DNA from: Trichobilharzia regenti
Lineage: Eukaryota; Platyhelminthes; Trematoda; Strigeidida; Schistosomatidae
Direction of reading: 5' to 3'
NCBI GenBank assembly: GCA_944472135.2
Contig: OX235266.1
Location: 17,525,925-17,589,924 of the forward strand
Length of the DNA stretch: 64,000 bases
The first letter of the stretch is position 1. Each line of letters opens with the position of its first letter. The position numbers and the translations under genes were made by a program. Below are positions 44,540 through 56,905 of the stretch, one piece after another. The notes beneath the pieces are model-generated. The model saw only the letters and a program-made list of their open reading frames with translations, was not told the origin of the DNA and did no database searches.

Positions 44540-45620
44540 ATACTTCGTGCATCAATGACTCATTGGTAGAACTTTTGCCAACCAAACCGTAAGTGCTCTG
44601 ATGTTCGGTCCTAAGGCAACGCAATACCTTACCTGACTTAGTCAGCAGTAACAATCTCAGTAAAGAGGAACGGTTGGGTGTGGGGCAAGAAAACCTACCT
44701 CTTGGAAAAGAATAACTAACACCTCTTCCACTGAAACTTCAAAGCTCAATGCTTAAAGTCCTATTTTCTGTTAGGAACGCAGAGGAACACAAAACAACAC
44801 TCACTACGCGAATAGTCAATCACTCTAAAGGTTTCCTCGAGTGAAAACTATATTTCACCAATGGAGGATACTCAAAGTTCACGCCTGACTTAATGCAGCA
44901 CTGAAGAAAATTTGCCGAAGAACAATAAAGGCTTCATAATTAAATTGATCAGGATTTGTGAAGTGACCGAGTTATTTGCTTCACAAGTGATGCGCGCTGT
45001 AGTGAAGCTGGCCTATACTTTCTTTTATACTTGAGTCTGTCAAAAATGTCATGTGAGAGGCAACTTTTAAGTGTGTAGTTTTTATGTGTAACACCTACTA
45101 CCAGACAACTGTACCGATCAATTTGAAGTGGTTAATTTTTGTGCATCACTCAGTAATCCTCTTTGGTGATGACAGAATAACCAAATAGTAAGGCATTTGA
45201 CTTCACACTCGAACATACAAAAATTCCGATTTTAAAAGAGATATAAGCTTCTTTAAGACATTAGATACACCCTAATGAAGCATATAAACATACATGAAAC
45301 ATATGGCTTTCTGTGAAACTATTCAAAATCCCTGTGTATGTACTTTCCGATTGATATTGGCTAACAGCGGAATATAGGATGCGCATTCCACCCTATTCAG
45401 CATCCATCAGTTGGGTATATTTGCAGCCAAATTGAGCGGCGGTATCCTGGGTTCGATCCTCTGCCAACATACACCTTAATTTCGTTTAACTTGCAGTAAG
45501 TACGGCAGAAATGGAGAGTTGCATGTGGAGTTGGCTACTTCACACTGTTAAAGAAATAACATTGCTACTAAAATTTCAAAGCTCAATCTTGTAACCCTAT
45601 GTTCCATTAGTAACTCAAAG
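44540..45620. repeat. SINE-rich stretch: tRNA-headed SINE tails and Sm-alpha remnants
   Basis: 44540-44790 is a plus SINE with tail 'aaagctcaatgcttaaagtc'. 45340-45400 is a minus Sm-alpha stem I remnant ('ttggctaacagcggaatat'). 45430-45620 is a second tRNA-headed SINE ('tgggttcgatcctctg', tail 'cctatgttccattag'). Between them (44820-45300) lies sequence inverted relative to 43430-43900. Confidence 0.5.
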
Positions 45621-45730
45621 GGATGAAATATAACAAAAAAACTTCAAGTGTTAGTTTGTAGAGATTTGATTGGTTACAGGATTTTCATCATGAGCTGACA
45701 TTAGTTAGAGAACCATTGGAAAATCTGGGA

Positions 45731-45776
45731 GTACTGGACAGTTATTTCGTCCCAGTTTGGGACTCCTCAGCAGTAC
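45731..45776 (-). ncRNA. Hammerhead ribozyme, type I, all core residues present
   Basis: Read on the minus strand: stem I GTACTG, core CTGAGGA (position 7 is known to tolerate any base), stem II GTCCC/GGGAC (5 bp) with AAACT loop, GAA, short stem III, cleavage triplet TGTC with C17 at 45737, then CAGTAC pairing with the first strand. Stem III (ATAA/CTGT) is weak and has no loop. Such minimal type I motifs usually cleave as dimers (family knowledge). Activity is not shown by sequence alone. Confidence 0.7.
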
Positions 45777-46015
45777 GCACCCACCGGGATTCGAACCTGG
45801 GACATTCTGGTTACAAGGCGAGCTCGCATACTATTAAGCAGCAGGTTGGGTGTAAGGACAAATACTCACCGAAGACATTGGCTGGGAACGCGCTATGTCG
45901 TGAGCTGGCAGAAGTTAGAATTCGTGGGCCATTAGATCGGGTCCTAGTGGCTTAATGATATATGAGCTCGCCTTGTAACCGGAAGGTCCTGGGTTCGAAC
46001 GATGGCGGTGGGTGC

Positions 46016-46061
46016 GTACTGCTGAAGAGTCCCAAACTAGGACAAAACAGCTGTCCAGTAC
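46016..46061 (+). ncRNA. Hammerhead ribozyme, type I, one core change
   Basis: GTACTG / CTGAAGA / GTCC-CAAACTA-GGAC / AAA / ACAGCTGT / C|CAGTAC. Stems I and II are perfect. G12 of the GAA box is A, which should strongly reduce cleavage. Stem III is a loopless palindrome, ACAGCTGT. Confidence 0.65.
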
Positions 46062-46257
46062 TCCCAGGTTTTCCAATGGTTCTCTAACTAAATGTCAGCT
46101 CATGATGAAAATCCTCTTAAAAAATCTTCATTTAGAACTCTTACGTAATTTCGTATTATCTACTTTGTTCCTATGTGCATCCTGAGTAAAACTCACTCAT
46201 CAAACTATTCATATTATTACATAGCTTCTTTTTTAACAACTGTTTATGACAACTTAT

Positions 46258-46470
46258 CATCGTCGGTGGCACAGTGGTTAGAACTCTCGTTAACCATGCA
46301 TATGGTCTGGGGTTCGATCCCCTGCCGACGCACACCTGATATCTATGGTCAGCCTGCAAAATTTGGGCTACCGATATCCATGCTAAAAATTCCATACTTG
46401 TACAGAAAATGCAGTGTGGAATCAAGCTGTAAATCAAAAATCAAAAATCAATAAAAACAAAAAATCTTTG
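46258..46470 (+). repeat. tRNA-derived SINE, well-preserved tRNA-like head
   Basis: The head CGTCGGTGGCACAGTGG...CCTGCCGACGCA has a paired acceptor-like stem (CGTCGGT with GCCGACG), an A box (TGGCACAGTGGTTAG) and a T arm GGGGTTCGATCCCC. The body continues 'gatatctatggtcagcctgc' and ends in 'aatcaaaaatcaaaaatc'. It is a SINE, not a tRNA gene: no proper anticodon arm can be drawn and similar heads recur at 58241, 62640 and 51600. Confidence 0.75.
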
Positions 46471-46479
46471 TTACTACCC

Positions 46480-46680
46480 TAATTTCATTAACACCCCATT
46501 TTCTTGACTTGTATTACCAACCTTCACTTGTTTAGTTAAAATAACCATAACCAATTGTAATTTTGTTTGACAAACTTAATGTAAACATACATACAAAATA
46601 ACATAAATATTTGCGGAATGAATTCGCCACCAAAATGAGACTCTTCGCTGATCTACGTGTTTTGTTTCCATTAAAAATAA
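46480..46680 (+). mobile_element. PLE 3' terminal fragment
   Basis: 'ttttgtttgacaaact', then GAATGAATTCGCCACC, AAAATGAGACTCTTCGCTGAT. It is the same 3' end as 3480-3830. Confidence 0.55.
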
Positions 46681-46859
46681 ATCTGACGATCTACGCTCAT
46701 TTTTACCAGTTCGCCGTTATCCCAAAAAAGCGACAGTATTTCCATTCATTCATAATAAGAAGGCGATTGGAAACATCCTACAGCTTGAAACTAAGCCACT
46801 TAGTGTTGAAAACAGAAAATATAGAATTATCTCTTATTGATTGTAAAAGTCAGTAAGGA

Positions 46860-47345
46860 GCACTTTTTGTTGAGTATAAATGTGTTTTTTCTATTGCTTA
46901 ACGTTACATGTGAAAAACAGGGTTTCGACTTTAATCTGTGTAGTTTCATTAATGGTAGGATGGGGTTGCTAGCCTAACTTCCTCTTTTAGCTGAGCTTAC
47001 TACCGGCTGAGAGAGGTTCTGAACTGCATCTACAGGTAACGGAACCTAGACCACATGAGTGGCCGGTGCTTTCTCCCTCGAGGGACCAACAGTGTTGTCA
47101 GGATTCGCTGAGTAGGTTGGTGCGTTCGGTTGTTAAATGAAAGGTTGGTGGTTTGAGTCCAATCAGGGTGTTAGGGGGGAAAAGTATTATGTATACATAT
47201 AGGCATATGTAGTGAGTGTGATATGTTCTACTTCTAAACAGAGAGGGACACTTAACTGTTCACCTGACGAGTGCCATAAAAATACGAAAGCCAGACTGAA
47301 CTTAGCCTTTATAATATCTTACAGAAAATTATACATTTTGATATT
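46860..47345. other. Possible tRNA-headed repeat; otherwise unclassified
   Basis: A tRNA-like string 'gttgttaaatgaaagg' and 'gtggtttgagtccaatc' occurs near 47130-47165. No open frame of note. Confidence 0.35.
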
Positions 47346-47795
47346 AGGTCGTTGGAGATGATCGGCAGGAAGCATTGGACTTAGGTTTTGGGCTAGTTGG
47401 CACTCGTCAACAAGGCGTATTTGCAACCTTGAAGGATCACATGACCCTTCTGAGATTCGAATCCGAATAACTAATTGGTAACGTCACTGACTGCAGGTAG
47501 CACTGAGTGACGTGGATTGGAATCTCAGGGGGGGGGAAATGAGTTTCTTCAAGGTGGTTGCAGATACGCCTTGCTGACTAGTGACTGCCAACTAGTACGA
47601 AACCAAGCCCTAGGTTTCCTGTCTATTGCCAGCAGCCATCTAACATCAACAATTCAAAGTGCACCATGACGGTGAACTACCTAGTGACATGATGGCCACA
47701 TTGCAAACTTGACTGACTGATAGAATTCAGTCTCCAACCAACAAGGAACTAGCTAGATACATTACACTAGTTAATGACTAGTGTCCAATCAAAAT
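47345..47795. repeat. Second foldback family, intact relative
   Basis: The left half reads 'gctagttggcactcgtcaac' and 'aaggcgtatttgcaacc'. The right half reads its inverse ('ttgcagatacgccttgctg', 'gtgactgccaactag'). The end carries ACACTAGT-TAATG-ACTAGTGT at 47766-47786 followed by CCAATC, as in inverted form at 10224-10250. It has no tRNA-like head or hammerhead that I can see. Confidence 0.6.
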
Positions 47796-47821
47796 TATGC
47801 ATTTTAAAAAATTTTTCTTAC

Positions 47822-48049
47822 CACACATTGGCAATCAATACATTGAAGTGTTGACATTGACTTCAAAGACGAGGCCAATCTTGAGTTTGTGCATTTATTC
47901 AGATTTGATAGAGAGGTAGTTTGTTCAGTAGAGTTGAGCTGATGCTTTATATGAGGAATAGTGCTCGAACAACAAAGGTGATGGTATTCTATAGAAGTGA
48001 ATGCCATGAAACTGGAGCATAACAACGGCTGACAATATTGTGTATTATT
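47822..48049 (-). CDS. Cysteine-rich putative protein, internal exon
   Basis: The minus-strand exon is bounded by TTACTTTTTCAG|AAT and TGTGTG|GTAAGA, both phase 0. It encodes 76 residues with NNTQYCQPLLCSS, HHLCCSS and LQCIDCQCV. Joining to the donor at 50838 (also phase 0) gives ICIQL-NNTQYC. Seven cysteines in 76 residues suggest a disulfide-bonded or zinc-binding protein. I do not recognise the family. The splice signals and matching phases are the main support. Confidence 0.45.
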
Positions 48050-48353
48050 CTGAAAAAGTAATTTTAAAAAAAAAATTAGAAATTCAAATCCCAAAAATAT
48101 TTATTGATTTAGAGATTTACAAAGGGAAGGATTTACTTTCCCAGGAAGATATTCATCAACTGTTAGATGAACTCGTGATTTATGCATGCGCTGAGATGAT
48201 AATCTTATTGGACAGTCCGATTCGTTTGTTTATGGCTTAATTCTTGGTGAGAGAGATTTCAATGCCAGATGACCAATCAGATTTGTTTTATTTAATGGCT
48301 TAAATTTCTGAGGGTTTGTAAACATAATACAGTATGCATTTTGGATAATAAAG

Positions 48354-48881
48354 GTTGATTGGTTGGAGGATTTCATAATGATGAGTTGAAATCAGTTAGA
48401 GAACCAATGGAAAACCAGTCAGGGAGTATCGGACAGCCAGCTGTTTGGTCAACCTAGTTTAGGATTCTTCATCAGTACGCACCCGTCTCCAGGGTTCGAA
48501 CCCACGACAATCTGGTTACACGGCTAGTTAGTAGACTATTGCGCAACTGGCGCCCTATCTATTGGCTACCCTCTGACATGAAATTGCGAAGTGGTTGTTC
48601 TATGCCATGAATTGGCAGAAGTTAAAATTCCTGGGCTGACCACTGGATTGGGTCCCAGTGGCTTAGGGATCTACGACCTCACTAGCCCTGTAACCAGAAG
48701 ATCCTGGGTTCGAACCCCGGCGGTAGGTGCGTACTGATGAAGAGCCCCAAACTAGCTTGGCGAAACAGTTAGCTTTCCAGTACTCCCTGATTGCTCATCC
48801 AATGGTTCTCTAACTGATGTCAGCTCATGATGAGATCCTCTGTCCAATCAAACGAAATCCTTATAAAACCATTACTTGAAA
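48354..48881. repeat. Hammerhead-SINE foldback element, CTGG-loop subtype
   Basis: The minus arm (48360-48550) has stem III ACAG-CTGG-CTGT when read on its own strand. The plus arm (48580-48881) has B box 'gggttcgaacccc', TACTGATGAAGAGCCCC and 'acttgaaaataata'. ATAATAAAG occurs at 48345-48353 and 48882-48890 and may be the target duplication, although the right copy overlaps the family tail. Confidence 0.7.
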
Positions 48882-48890
48882 ATAATAAAG

Positions 48891-50770
48891 TTTGCTGTTG
48901 CTGTCGTCGCTTTCTTCAGCCTTCCTTTTGTGTCTGTCTCAGAGTGGAGGTGATTTCGGCCGATCAATTAGTTATAATATGGGGGTTCTAAAGGTGAATT
49001 CTAGTCAGGTTAAATGAACTCACAACCCAGAATCACTCCGTTATAACATCAAAGACTAGACATTAGTACATGGAGTGAGAATACTAAGGTCATTGAATTT
49101 CAACCTTGCAGCTCGTGTGGTGATCCTAAGGTCCTCGGTTCGACCCCTGATAGGGTCTTATGTCTGCATTGCTGGATAGCAGGAAACGAAGACGCAGCAG
49201 TTGTGTAGTACGAAGCTTTTATTGTTTTCTAGACAACATCCTCAGCATTAAATTCAGTGTCAGGTGGGCTCTAGGAAGTCTTCATGGATGAAATAACCAT
49301 CTTTTTGGTGGTGTTGACTATGTTTAGTTGTCTAGATGTATTTTCTCAGGGTTGTATTCATATCAGTTCAACTTGTATCATATAAAAATCTTAAACAAAG
49401 GGAACTTGAATAATGGGTTGGAAGGGGGAATCCCTAGAAGATTGGTGATCACATCAGTTTGCATTTAACAAATATTTGGATATTGATGAGACGATCAATA
49501 TCATTACCATTAAGTAGAGTTGTAAGATCCCCAGGCACAACCAATCCGATTAAGGGTTACCAAGAGACAAGGATGTTTCTTCCATGAAGAGTTGCAAAAG
49601 CTCACTACACACTGAAGTTAGCACCTATGACATTGTCTAGAGAGGAAATAATAACTTCTCAATAAAACCATCCATTTCAACAAATTATAGTGAAGTAGCG
49701 AGATGACTGACAGTCATACTTAAACCACACTGTAGTATAAAGTGCCTAGATGGAGCCTGAAGAACACTTTTGAATTTATAAGAATAAGGTGAGAGATAAG
49801 AACATTAGTAACAAAACGTGGTTTCCTTGTCGGGGACTGTCAAATTTATTTACAAATCTTTGTCTTATTACGATAAGGAGTTAGGTATGTCTTCAGTTTC
49901 TGCGAGAACTGGTACTTGTTTGTACGATCGATGTACACTTTTGTAATGATAATAATAATAACAATAATAGCAGCTTTATTCTGCACAATAAGTTTACACA
50001 ATATGCACAGTTTTTAGCGTAGTTTATTGCGTAATATTTTCTTTCTTCGGTCCCCAAAGATGAGCAACTGTAGGTAGCAAATCAACTAAAAATGCCCATG
50101 AGCGCATTTGGCAAACCACAGACATAATTTAATGAGTACAACAACAAGAATTAAAGAAAATAAGTTGCGTTGTTTTGGATGGAAACCAAGCTAGCCTAGT
50201 GATTCAGGCAGGACGCCTTTCCTCTGAACTACTAACGAATGCACCGATGATCCTACCGGAGATGGCACATCAAATACGTTGAGTGGCAGTTAGTCTCAGT
50301 GTAAAGACCATCTTATTGTGAAGGCAGGCGCCGCCTTATGACAAGCCCTAAATAGGACGATTTCACTGGATTTCAGTGATAGTCAACATCAAGCATAATA
50401 TAATGGGAATATTTTAAAAACTACTCATGATTACATAATATTATCAGTTAACAGGAGCTGAATGTCAAATCGGCAGCTAACAGTCTACAATACACACGTC
50501 GGCTTAAACACTCAGCCTTCAGAGAAGAAGTGGTAGACTTCAGTTCTGCTGTGCCCAGTTTAACCTGAGAAACTGGGTGGTATCGTCATCAGTTCTGGAA
50601 TACATGATAAGTGTAGCTATCGGGAGTGCGGTAAATGGTAGATATCTATTCCAAGTAATCGCTGGCTAAGACAAGATAGTAGTCAGGTGCCCCCTTAGCT
50701 CTTGATGATTCTTCTGACTGACTTGACGTCAGTCCAGTTAGCATAAACACTAGTGAAATATTGAGAAAAA
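48891..50770. other. Mostly unclassified; one probable LINE 3' end
   Basis: 49945-50160 looks like a minus-strand LINE end ('gcagctttattctgcac' after an ATAATAATAAT run, i.e. a reversed tail). 49180-49260 contains 'gaagcttttattgttttc'. Elsewhere I see no gene or known repeat. Confidence 0.4.
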
Positions 50771-50837
50771 TCTATACAAGATTACAGGATAACATCAATG
50801 TATATATATACATATATATCAGTGAATCACTACTTAC

Positions 50838-51167
50838 CAACTGTATACATATTTTACACAATGAATGATTCTCCCACCTCGGAGAAAGACGAGGCTGCGG
50901 AGAAGTATTCTGTTCAATTACCCACCAATAAGTAAAATTGTTTATCTCCGTTACATTGTCCATAAAACTGCATAATATACAATAATCCGCATACCATTTT
51001 GATAGATTCGATGATAATTCCCTTTGTGAGCTTTTTTGCAGTTTTGAACAGATTATACACAACTGGTTCTCATGATGCCGAGGATGAACTGATTGATTTA
51101 TATACAAGGGTTCGTTGAAATTGATTGAATTAACACAAATAACGAATAGTCTGGATGCCGGATACAT
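50838..51167 (-). CDS. Cysteine-rich putative protein, exon with strong donor
   Basis: The minus-strand frame ends at CAGTTG|GTAAGT (phase 0), a near-perfect donor. It encodes QLCIICSKLQKSSQREL, KWYADYCILCSFMDNVT, NNFTYWW and HSLCKICIQL, with repeated C-x2-C pairs. The 5' boundary is unresolved: an in-frame TGA lies just before the ATG at 51167, so this is either a start exon or the true acceptor lies inside (candidates at about 51062, 51068 or 51088). No family recognised. Confidence 0.4.
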
Positions 51168-51169
51168 TC

Positions 51170-51420
51170 AAGTTGACCTGACTAAAAGATTTATATTGAA
51201 TGAAAAGAGAGATTCAGTAGTGTGAGTGCTAATAAATTCTAATTAGTTTGGTAGATGTTAGCGGTTGAATTCATGGCGTATGTTTCATCCTACTACTGAA
51301 GAAATGTCTCAGCTGAATGTGGTTTCATCTCAGCCAGCAACACTGTGCCCTCTAGGACTTTAACATGATCCTGAACTTATGCGCGAAAGCCATTTATTAT
51401 TCATCTGGATATTTTATTCC
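51170..51420. other. No feature recognised
   Basis: Intergenic or intronic sequence of the putative minus-strand gene; no acceptor-donor pair with an open frame was found. Confidence 0.3.
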
Positions 51421-51423
51421 TTC

Positions 51424-51660
51424 ACGTTCCCCAGTGGAACATAGCGAGGGCTTCAAGCTAGTGGCTTGAAGTTTCTGTAGCAGTGTTTATTTTTACATTA
51501 TGAGGTTTCTAGTCACCTCATGTCCAACGTTTCTTCTCTACCAGGTTTATTAGTGGCTTAGCGAGGTGAAGGAGTGAGTGCGTCAGCGAGCGGAGATCGA
51601 ATCCCGAACCATGTGCATGGTTGGCGAGTGTCTTAACCACTATGTCATCGACGCACGACT
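51424..51660 (-). repeat. tRNA-headed SINE with RTE-like tail, minus strand
   Basis: On the minus strand: head GCGTCGATGACATAGTGG, B-box-like 'gggattcgatctcc', body 'cactaataaacctggtag', tail 'cttgaagccctcgctatg' and 'gttccactggggaacg'. It is the same family as 24410-24660. Confidence 0.7.
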
Positions 51661-51699
51661 ATTCATCTGGTAGCGTTTCGTTACATTTGAATCTTATTC

Positions 51700-52260
51700 C
51701 ATCTGACGGGACGATACTCCAGCCTAACATGTAACTACTGTTCTTTAGCAGTTGTATGGCAGAATACTCTCTGAATACGTTGCGAGTAGTTCGGATTTTA
51801 TTCCCGACCGACACACACTATTAAAATTTGTTTAACTGGTGGCTGATAAATCTGGACTTCCATCCTGTGAATACAGCAGCATCTCTACTGAAAATTCAAA
51901 GCTGAAAGCTTGAAGGTCTAAGTCCCGCCTGGAATACAAACGAATGTAAAAGAAACAGGATAGAATACCCTAAAGGCAGTCCACAAGGAGTTTCATCTTA
52001 CAAGCTGATCGCTTTTAGATATTCTTCATCAAGCTGCATTTATAGCCAAAATGAAACGCCAATACCTTCTATAATTTCAGCTGACATGCATCTGCTCTGC
52101 ATTTATCCTATGTTTAACCTCAAGCCAAAAAAGATTGGATCGAAGTCAAGAAGGCTATATTAAATCCTAAAGAAATCGAACCAACATGACCTGATGATTT
52201 GGTCCCGAAGCATTTAAGGGGTGTGGTAATAATATACTAAAATAACATTTTCAATTCTTG
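51700..52260. other. Diverged SINE remnant and unclassified sequence
   Basis: 51740-51960 has a SINE-like layout ('gagtagttcggattttattc', tail 'aaagctgaaagcttgaagg'). 51985-52060 weakly resembles a PLE end ('attcttcatcaagctgc'). The rest is unclassified. Confidence 0.35.
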
Positions 52261-52264
52261 GTTT

Positions 52265-52760
52265 AGTAGGGATTGTGTTCGATTGGTTGGAGGGTTCAAT
52301 CATGAGCTGACATCCGTTAGAGAAACATTGGAAAACCACCAAGGAGTACTGGGCAGCCAGCTGTTTCGTCAGCCTAATTTGGGACTGGCTTTCAGCAGTA
52401 GGCCTCCAAAACCCACCGCCAGGGTTCGAACCCAGGACCTTCCGATACAAGGCTAGCCAGCTCGTAGACTATTAAGCCACCGGGACCCAGCCCAATGACC
52501 AGCCCATGAATTTCAACTTCTGCCAATTCATGACATTGCGAAGTGGTCGCTTTACATCACGAATTGGCAGAAGTTAGAATTCATGGGCTGGTCGTTAGAT
52601 TAGGTCCCGTTGGCTTAATGTTCTGCAATGTTGCTATCCTTGTGACCGGAAGGTTGTGGGTTAGAACCCTTTCGGTGGGTGTGTACTGAGGAATAGTTTC
52701 GAACTAGACTGAAGAAACATATGTTGAGTACTCTTTCGTGGTTTTCCAATATAGAGAAAA
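52265..52760. repeat. Hammerhead-SINE foldback element, right end truncated
   Basis: The minus arm 52270-52500 has B box 'gggttcgaaccc' near 52430 and a CTGG-type stem III. The plus arm 52540-52760 stops after 'gtggttttccaatata', where a PLE fragment begins. The expected 'ctcatgatgaaatcc' tail is missing. Confidence 0.65.
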
Positions 52761-52880
52761 CATGAAAGGGAAACAAAAGAGACACAATATGGAGAATATG
52801 TGCACAAATTGAAGATTTCACTGTTAATTTTCCACATCTCACCATAAATGATCATCACTCCACGAGATAATTGGCTTTGC
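52755..52880 (-). pseudogene. PLE GIY-YIG fragment
   Basis: The minus strand reads VRCGKLTVKSSICAHILHIV, matching KGE.R..KSSIC.HL of the PLE nuclease at 35847-36149. Very short. Confidence 0.5.
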
Positions 52881-54550
52881 TGCTAAATGCGACCATGTTC
52901 TGTTGTTACATTAAGTGTCGCCCCCGTCATATCTTCACCCTCCGACAGATTCTAGAACATAGGCATTCCTACCGGCGTCCAACAGTCATTATATTTCTTG
53001 ACCTAAAGGCAGCATTCGACTCTGTCGATCGGGAAGTTCTCTGGAGATGCTTGGCTGTAAAGGGAATTCCAAGAAAATATATTGCACTGATTAAGGCACT
53101 GTACTCGTACTCATACAGCCAGGTGAGGGCTTACGGCGAGCTGTCATCTGAACTGATGACGACCAGTGGTGTCCGTCAAGGATGCCCATTATCTCCTTTT
53201 CTATTCAACTTCATCATAGATGTACTGATGGACTTAACCCTAAGTGACTTCAGCGACTCAGGGATTGACTTGCTACCGGGGAATAATCTCGTTGACTTGG
53301 AATATGCAGACGATATAGTCCTCTCTTCTAGGCGAGGATGCTGACGAAATTCAGAGTCTTCTGAACACCTTGAGCTGCAATCTACGAATGTTTGGCATGC
53401 GATTCGCTCCTGCCAAATGCAAGATGATGTTACAGGACTGGACTACATCGACGCCTAGTTTAAAAATAGGAAGTGAAGTGGTAGAACACGTTTACCGCTT
53501 CACTTATTTGGGAAGTACCATCAGCCAGTGCCAACGGGTTGATCTCTGACGAAATCCCAGCACGAATACAGGGGGCTCGTTTCGCATTTGCCAGTTTACG
53601 CCGTCTCTGGCGTAGACGAGATGTTCGACTATCGACCAAAGGGCAGGTGTACTGCTCATCAGTCCACTCCGTCCTCCTTTATGGCTGTGAGACCTGGCCA
53701 CTGAGAGTGGAAGACATGAAAAGACTAGCTGTCTTTGATCATAGGTGCCTGCGTTCTATTTTCCGTGTAAAGTGGCATAATAAGGTGAGCAACATGGAGG
53801 TTAGGCGTAGAGTTCTAGGTAAACAGGGGAAATCAATCGACGAAGTCGTGAAGCTACAAAGACTGAGATGGTTAGGACATGTGTTACGTATGCCAAGCCA
53901 TCGCCTCCCTCGACGAGCTATGTTAGCGGAAATAGGGTCAGGCTGGAAAAACGCTAGCGGCGGTCAAACAAAAACTTGGCATCAGTCGTTGAAATCCACA
54001 ACAGTAGGTCTAAGCCACGTAGAAAGGTGTAGACTTCCAGGCTGGGGTCCTCGGGACGGTAAAAATCTATGGTTGGAAACAATTGGTGACATGGCTCAAA
54101 ATCGTTCTCAGTGGCGCAGATGCATCCACTCCCTGTGACTTATGATCTTCAGTGAAACTGTTTTGTATTTCTTTATTACTCCTTTGTCTCACACCTCTGC
54201 TCACTGTTTCTATTATGCTTTTCTTGTACTTTCTTCTCTTGCTTCGCGTGCTACACGGAGTGTGGCGACTTGAACTTCCGCACATTTGTGCAAAGTTCTA
54301 TGTCGAAAACAGACAGACAGCTTTCTAAGAGGGCGGTGTTCGAAGCTTCCCGAAGGGCTTCGGAGTCGGCACGACATTGCTGGGTGTCCATAATGCGACA
54401 GTGAAGTCACTGGGGCTAGAGATGCTGCTTAGGGGTCAAGTGTAGGCTGCTTACAGCACCTCGTCTAGATCTATTCCAGAGATGACATGGAAGAAAGAAC
54501 CTATGGTTTGATGCAGATGGGGATCCTCTGGTTTTACCAATAATGTGAAC
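52881..54550 (+). pseudogene. RTE-type LINE, reverse transcriptase and C-terminal region, two frameshifts
   Basis: Frame 52871-53344 encodes IIFLDLKAAFDSVDREVLWR, TSGVRQGCPLSPFLFNF and LEYADDIVLSS, so all catalytic Asp residues are present. The frame shifts near 53335 (then KCKMMLQDW, FTYLGSTIS) and again near 53530 (then RLRWLGHVLRMPSHRLPRRA and QWRRCIHSL to the stop at 54138). Apart from the two frameshifts it is well kept. It lacks the N-terminal endonuclease. Its sequence differs from the RTE-like family above. A related copy starts at 63395. Confidence 0.8.
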
Positions 54551-55060
54551 AAATCTTTTGAAATGTGCATCAACACTCGACGAAGGCCCTATTATTAGTA
54601 GACATTAGGTTAACTAGAGTTTAGAAACAGAAAACTCTACGGAATCGAGATACTTTTATCATATCTTCATTTGTTCACAGATTATTGAGTCAGTACACTT
54701 TTATTGTCAGCGACACTTCCTTTATTTAATGACCTGAATCTGGCATTTAACTCAGACGACTGAGAGATGTTGAAATTATTATTTCAAACTGTGAACTGGT
54801 TGTTGATCAAGTAGATTTCACTGTTTGGCTCTGTTTAATAAAACTCTTACAGCCGTTAAAGAGTTTACATAGGATCATCAAGGGACTGGATATTTGCTTC
54901 TCGCCAGTGATGTTGTCCAGTGTCTCTACTTCCTATCTGTATTTATTGCAGTTTACTGTCGTATTCCATCATTTCAGAAAGTACGTTGTAACCTTCAAAG
55001 AGAGTTTGCTGATGTAAAGTGCAAAGACACTTTGTTGCCTATAGGTCACTATACCGGTGT
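54550..55060. other. No feature recognised
   Basis: A 60-codon plus frame (54894-55076) has acceptor-like 'tgtatttattgcag' near it but no homology I can name. The rest is unclassified. Confidence 0.35.
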
Positions 55061-55290
55061 GTCACTGGCTGAATAGTAGAATGCTCTTTAGCCACGCAGA
55101 AGGTCCAGGTTCGACTCCGAATTGAGGTAATCTTACACCTCGCCTAACCTCTAATAGACCCGTAAGGGAGGGAAATGTGTATGTGAGACTAACAGCTCCA
55201 TCCCGTAACACAACATCATTAGTGCTAAAATTTCAAAGCTTATGCTTGAAGTCCTGTGTTCCTCACAAAATGTAGAGGTATATTATGCAA
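55060..55290 (+). repeat. tRNA-headed SINE
   Basis: A-box-like 'cactggctgaatagtag', B-box-like 'ccaggttcgactccg', tail 'gcttgaagtcctgtgttcc'. It belongs to the RTE-tailed SINE group, diverged. Confidence 0.6.
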
Positions 55291-55566
55291 CATTCATTTT
55301 GTCTGTATCAAATATAAGGAAACGCCAAAAAAGTGAACTTCCACAATGTCTAATTTAAGAGTAAGGCATGCAATGATTGTAACTTCGAATCATTCCATTT
55401 GATTGATTGGGAGTCCATATTGGCTAAAAAAGACTAGTTAGCTACGAAGTCATTGACAATGAAATGAGTCAGGTAGTTACTTTTTAACCAGCCTGTCACC
55501 TACGATATATCCCCCGCCTCCCAAATACAAAGAAATGATGACAAAACATATCACTGAGTATCCTTC

Positions 55567-56905
<1,339 letters not shown>

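Larger units (their letters stand above)
45647..46118. repeat. Hammerhead-SINE foldback element, best-preserved copy
   Basis: The 472-bp unit is flanked by AAAAAAACTTCA (45635-45646) and AAAAAATCTTCA (46119-46130), a 12-bp duplication with one mismatch. The minus arm runs from 'ggttacagg' (45667) to about 45840. The plus arm runs from about 45845 with 'gacattggctggg', A-box-like 'tagtggcttaatg', B box 'gggttcgaac', ribozyme, and 'catgatgaaa'. Each arm has a 46-nt hammerhead. Palindromic transcripts would fold strongly. Confidence 0.85.

Noticed and set aside
46258..46332. tRNA gene with paired acceptor stem
   Set aside because: The anticodon arm cannot be drawn properly and the head is followed by a SINE body and tail; similar heads recur.
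48040..48240. Plus-strand 66-codon frame opposite the cysteine-rich exon
   Set aside because: It overlaps the minus-strand exon that has matching splice phases; no supporting signals on the plus strand.
54720..54860. Donor-like GTAAGAG on the minus strand near 54850
   Set aside because: All three frames upstream contain stops before any plausible acceptor.
54894..55076. Possible exon on the plus strand with an acceptor-like TTTATTGCAG
   Set aside because: No donor or partner exon was found and the frame has no recognisable features.
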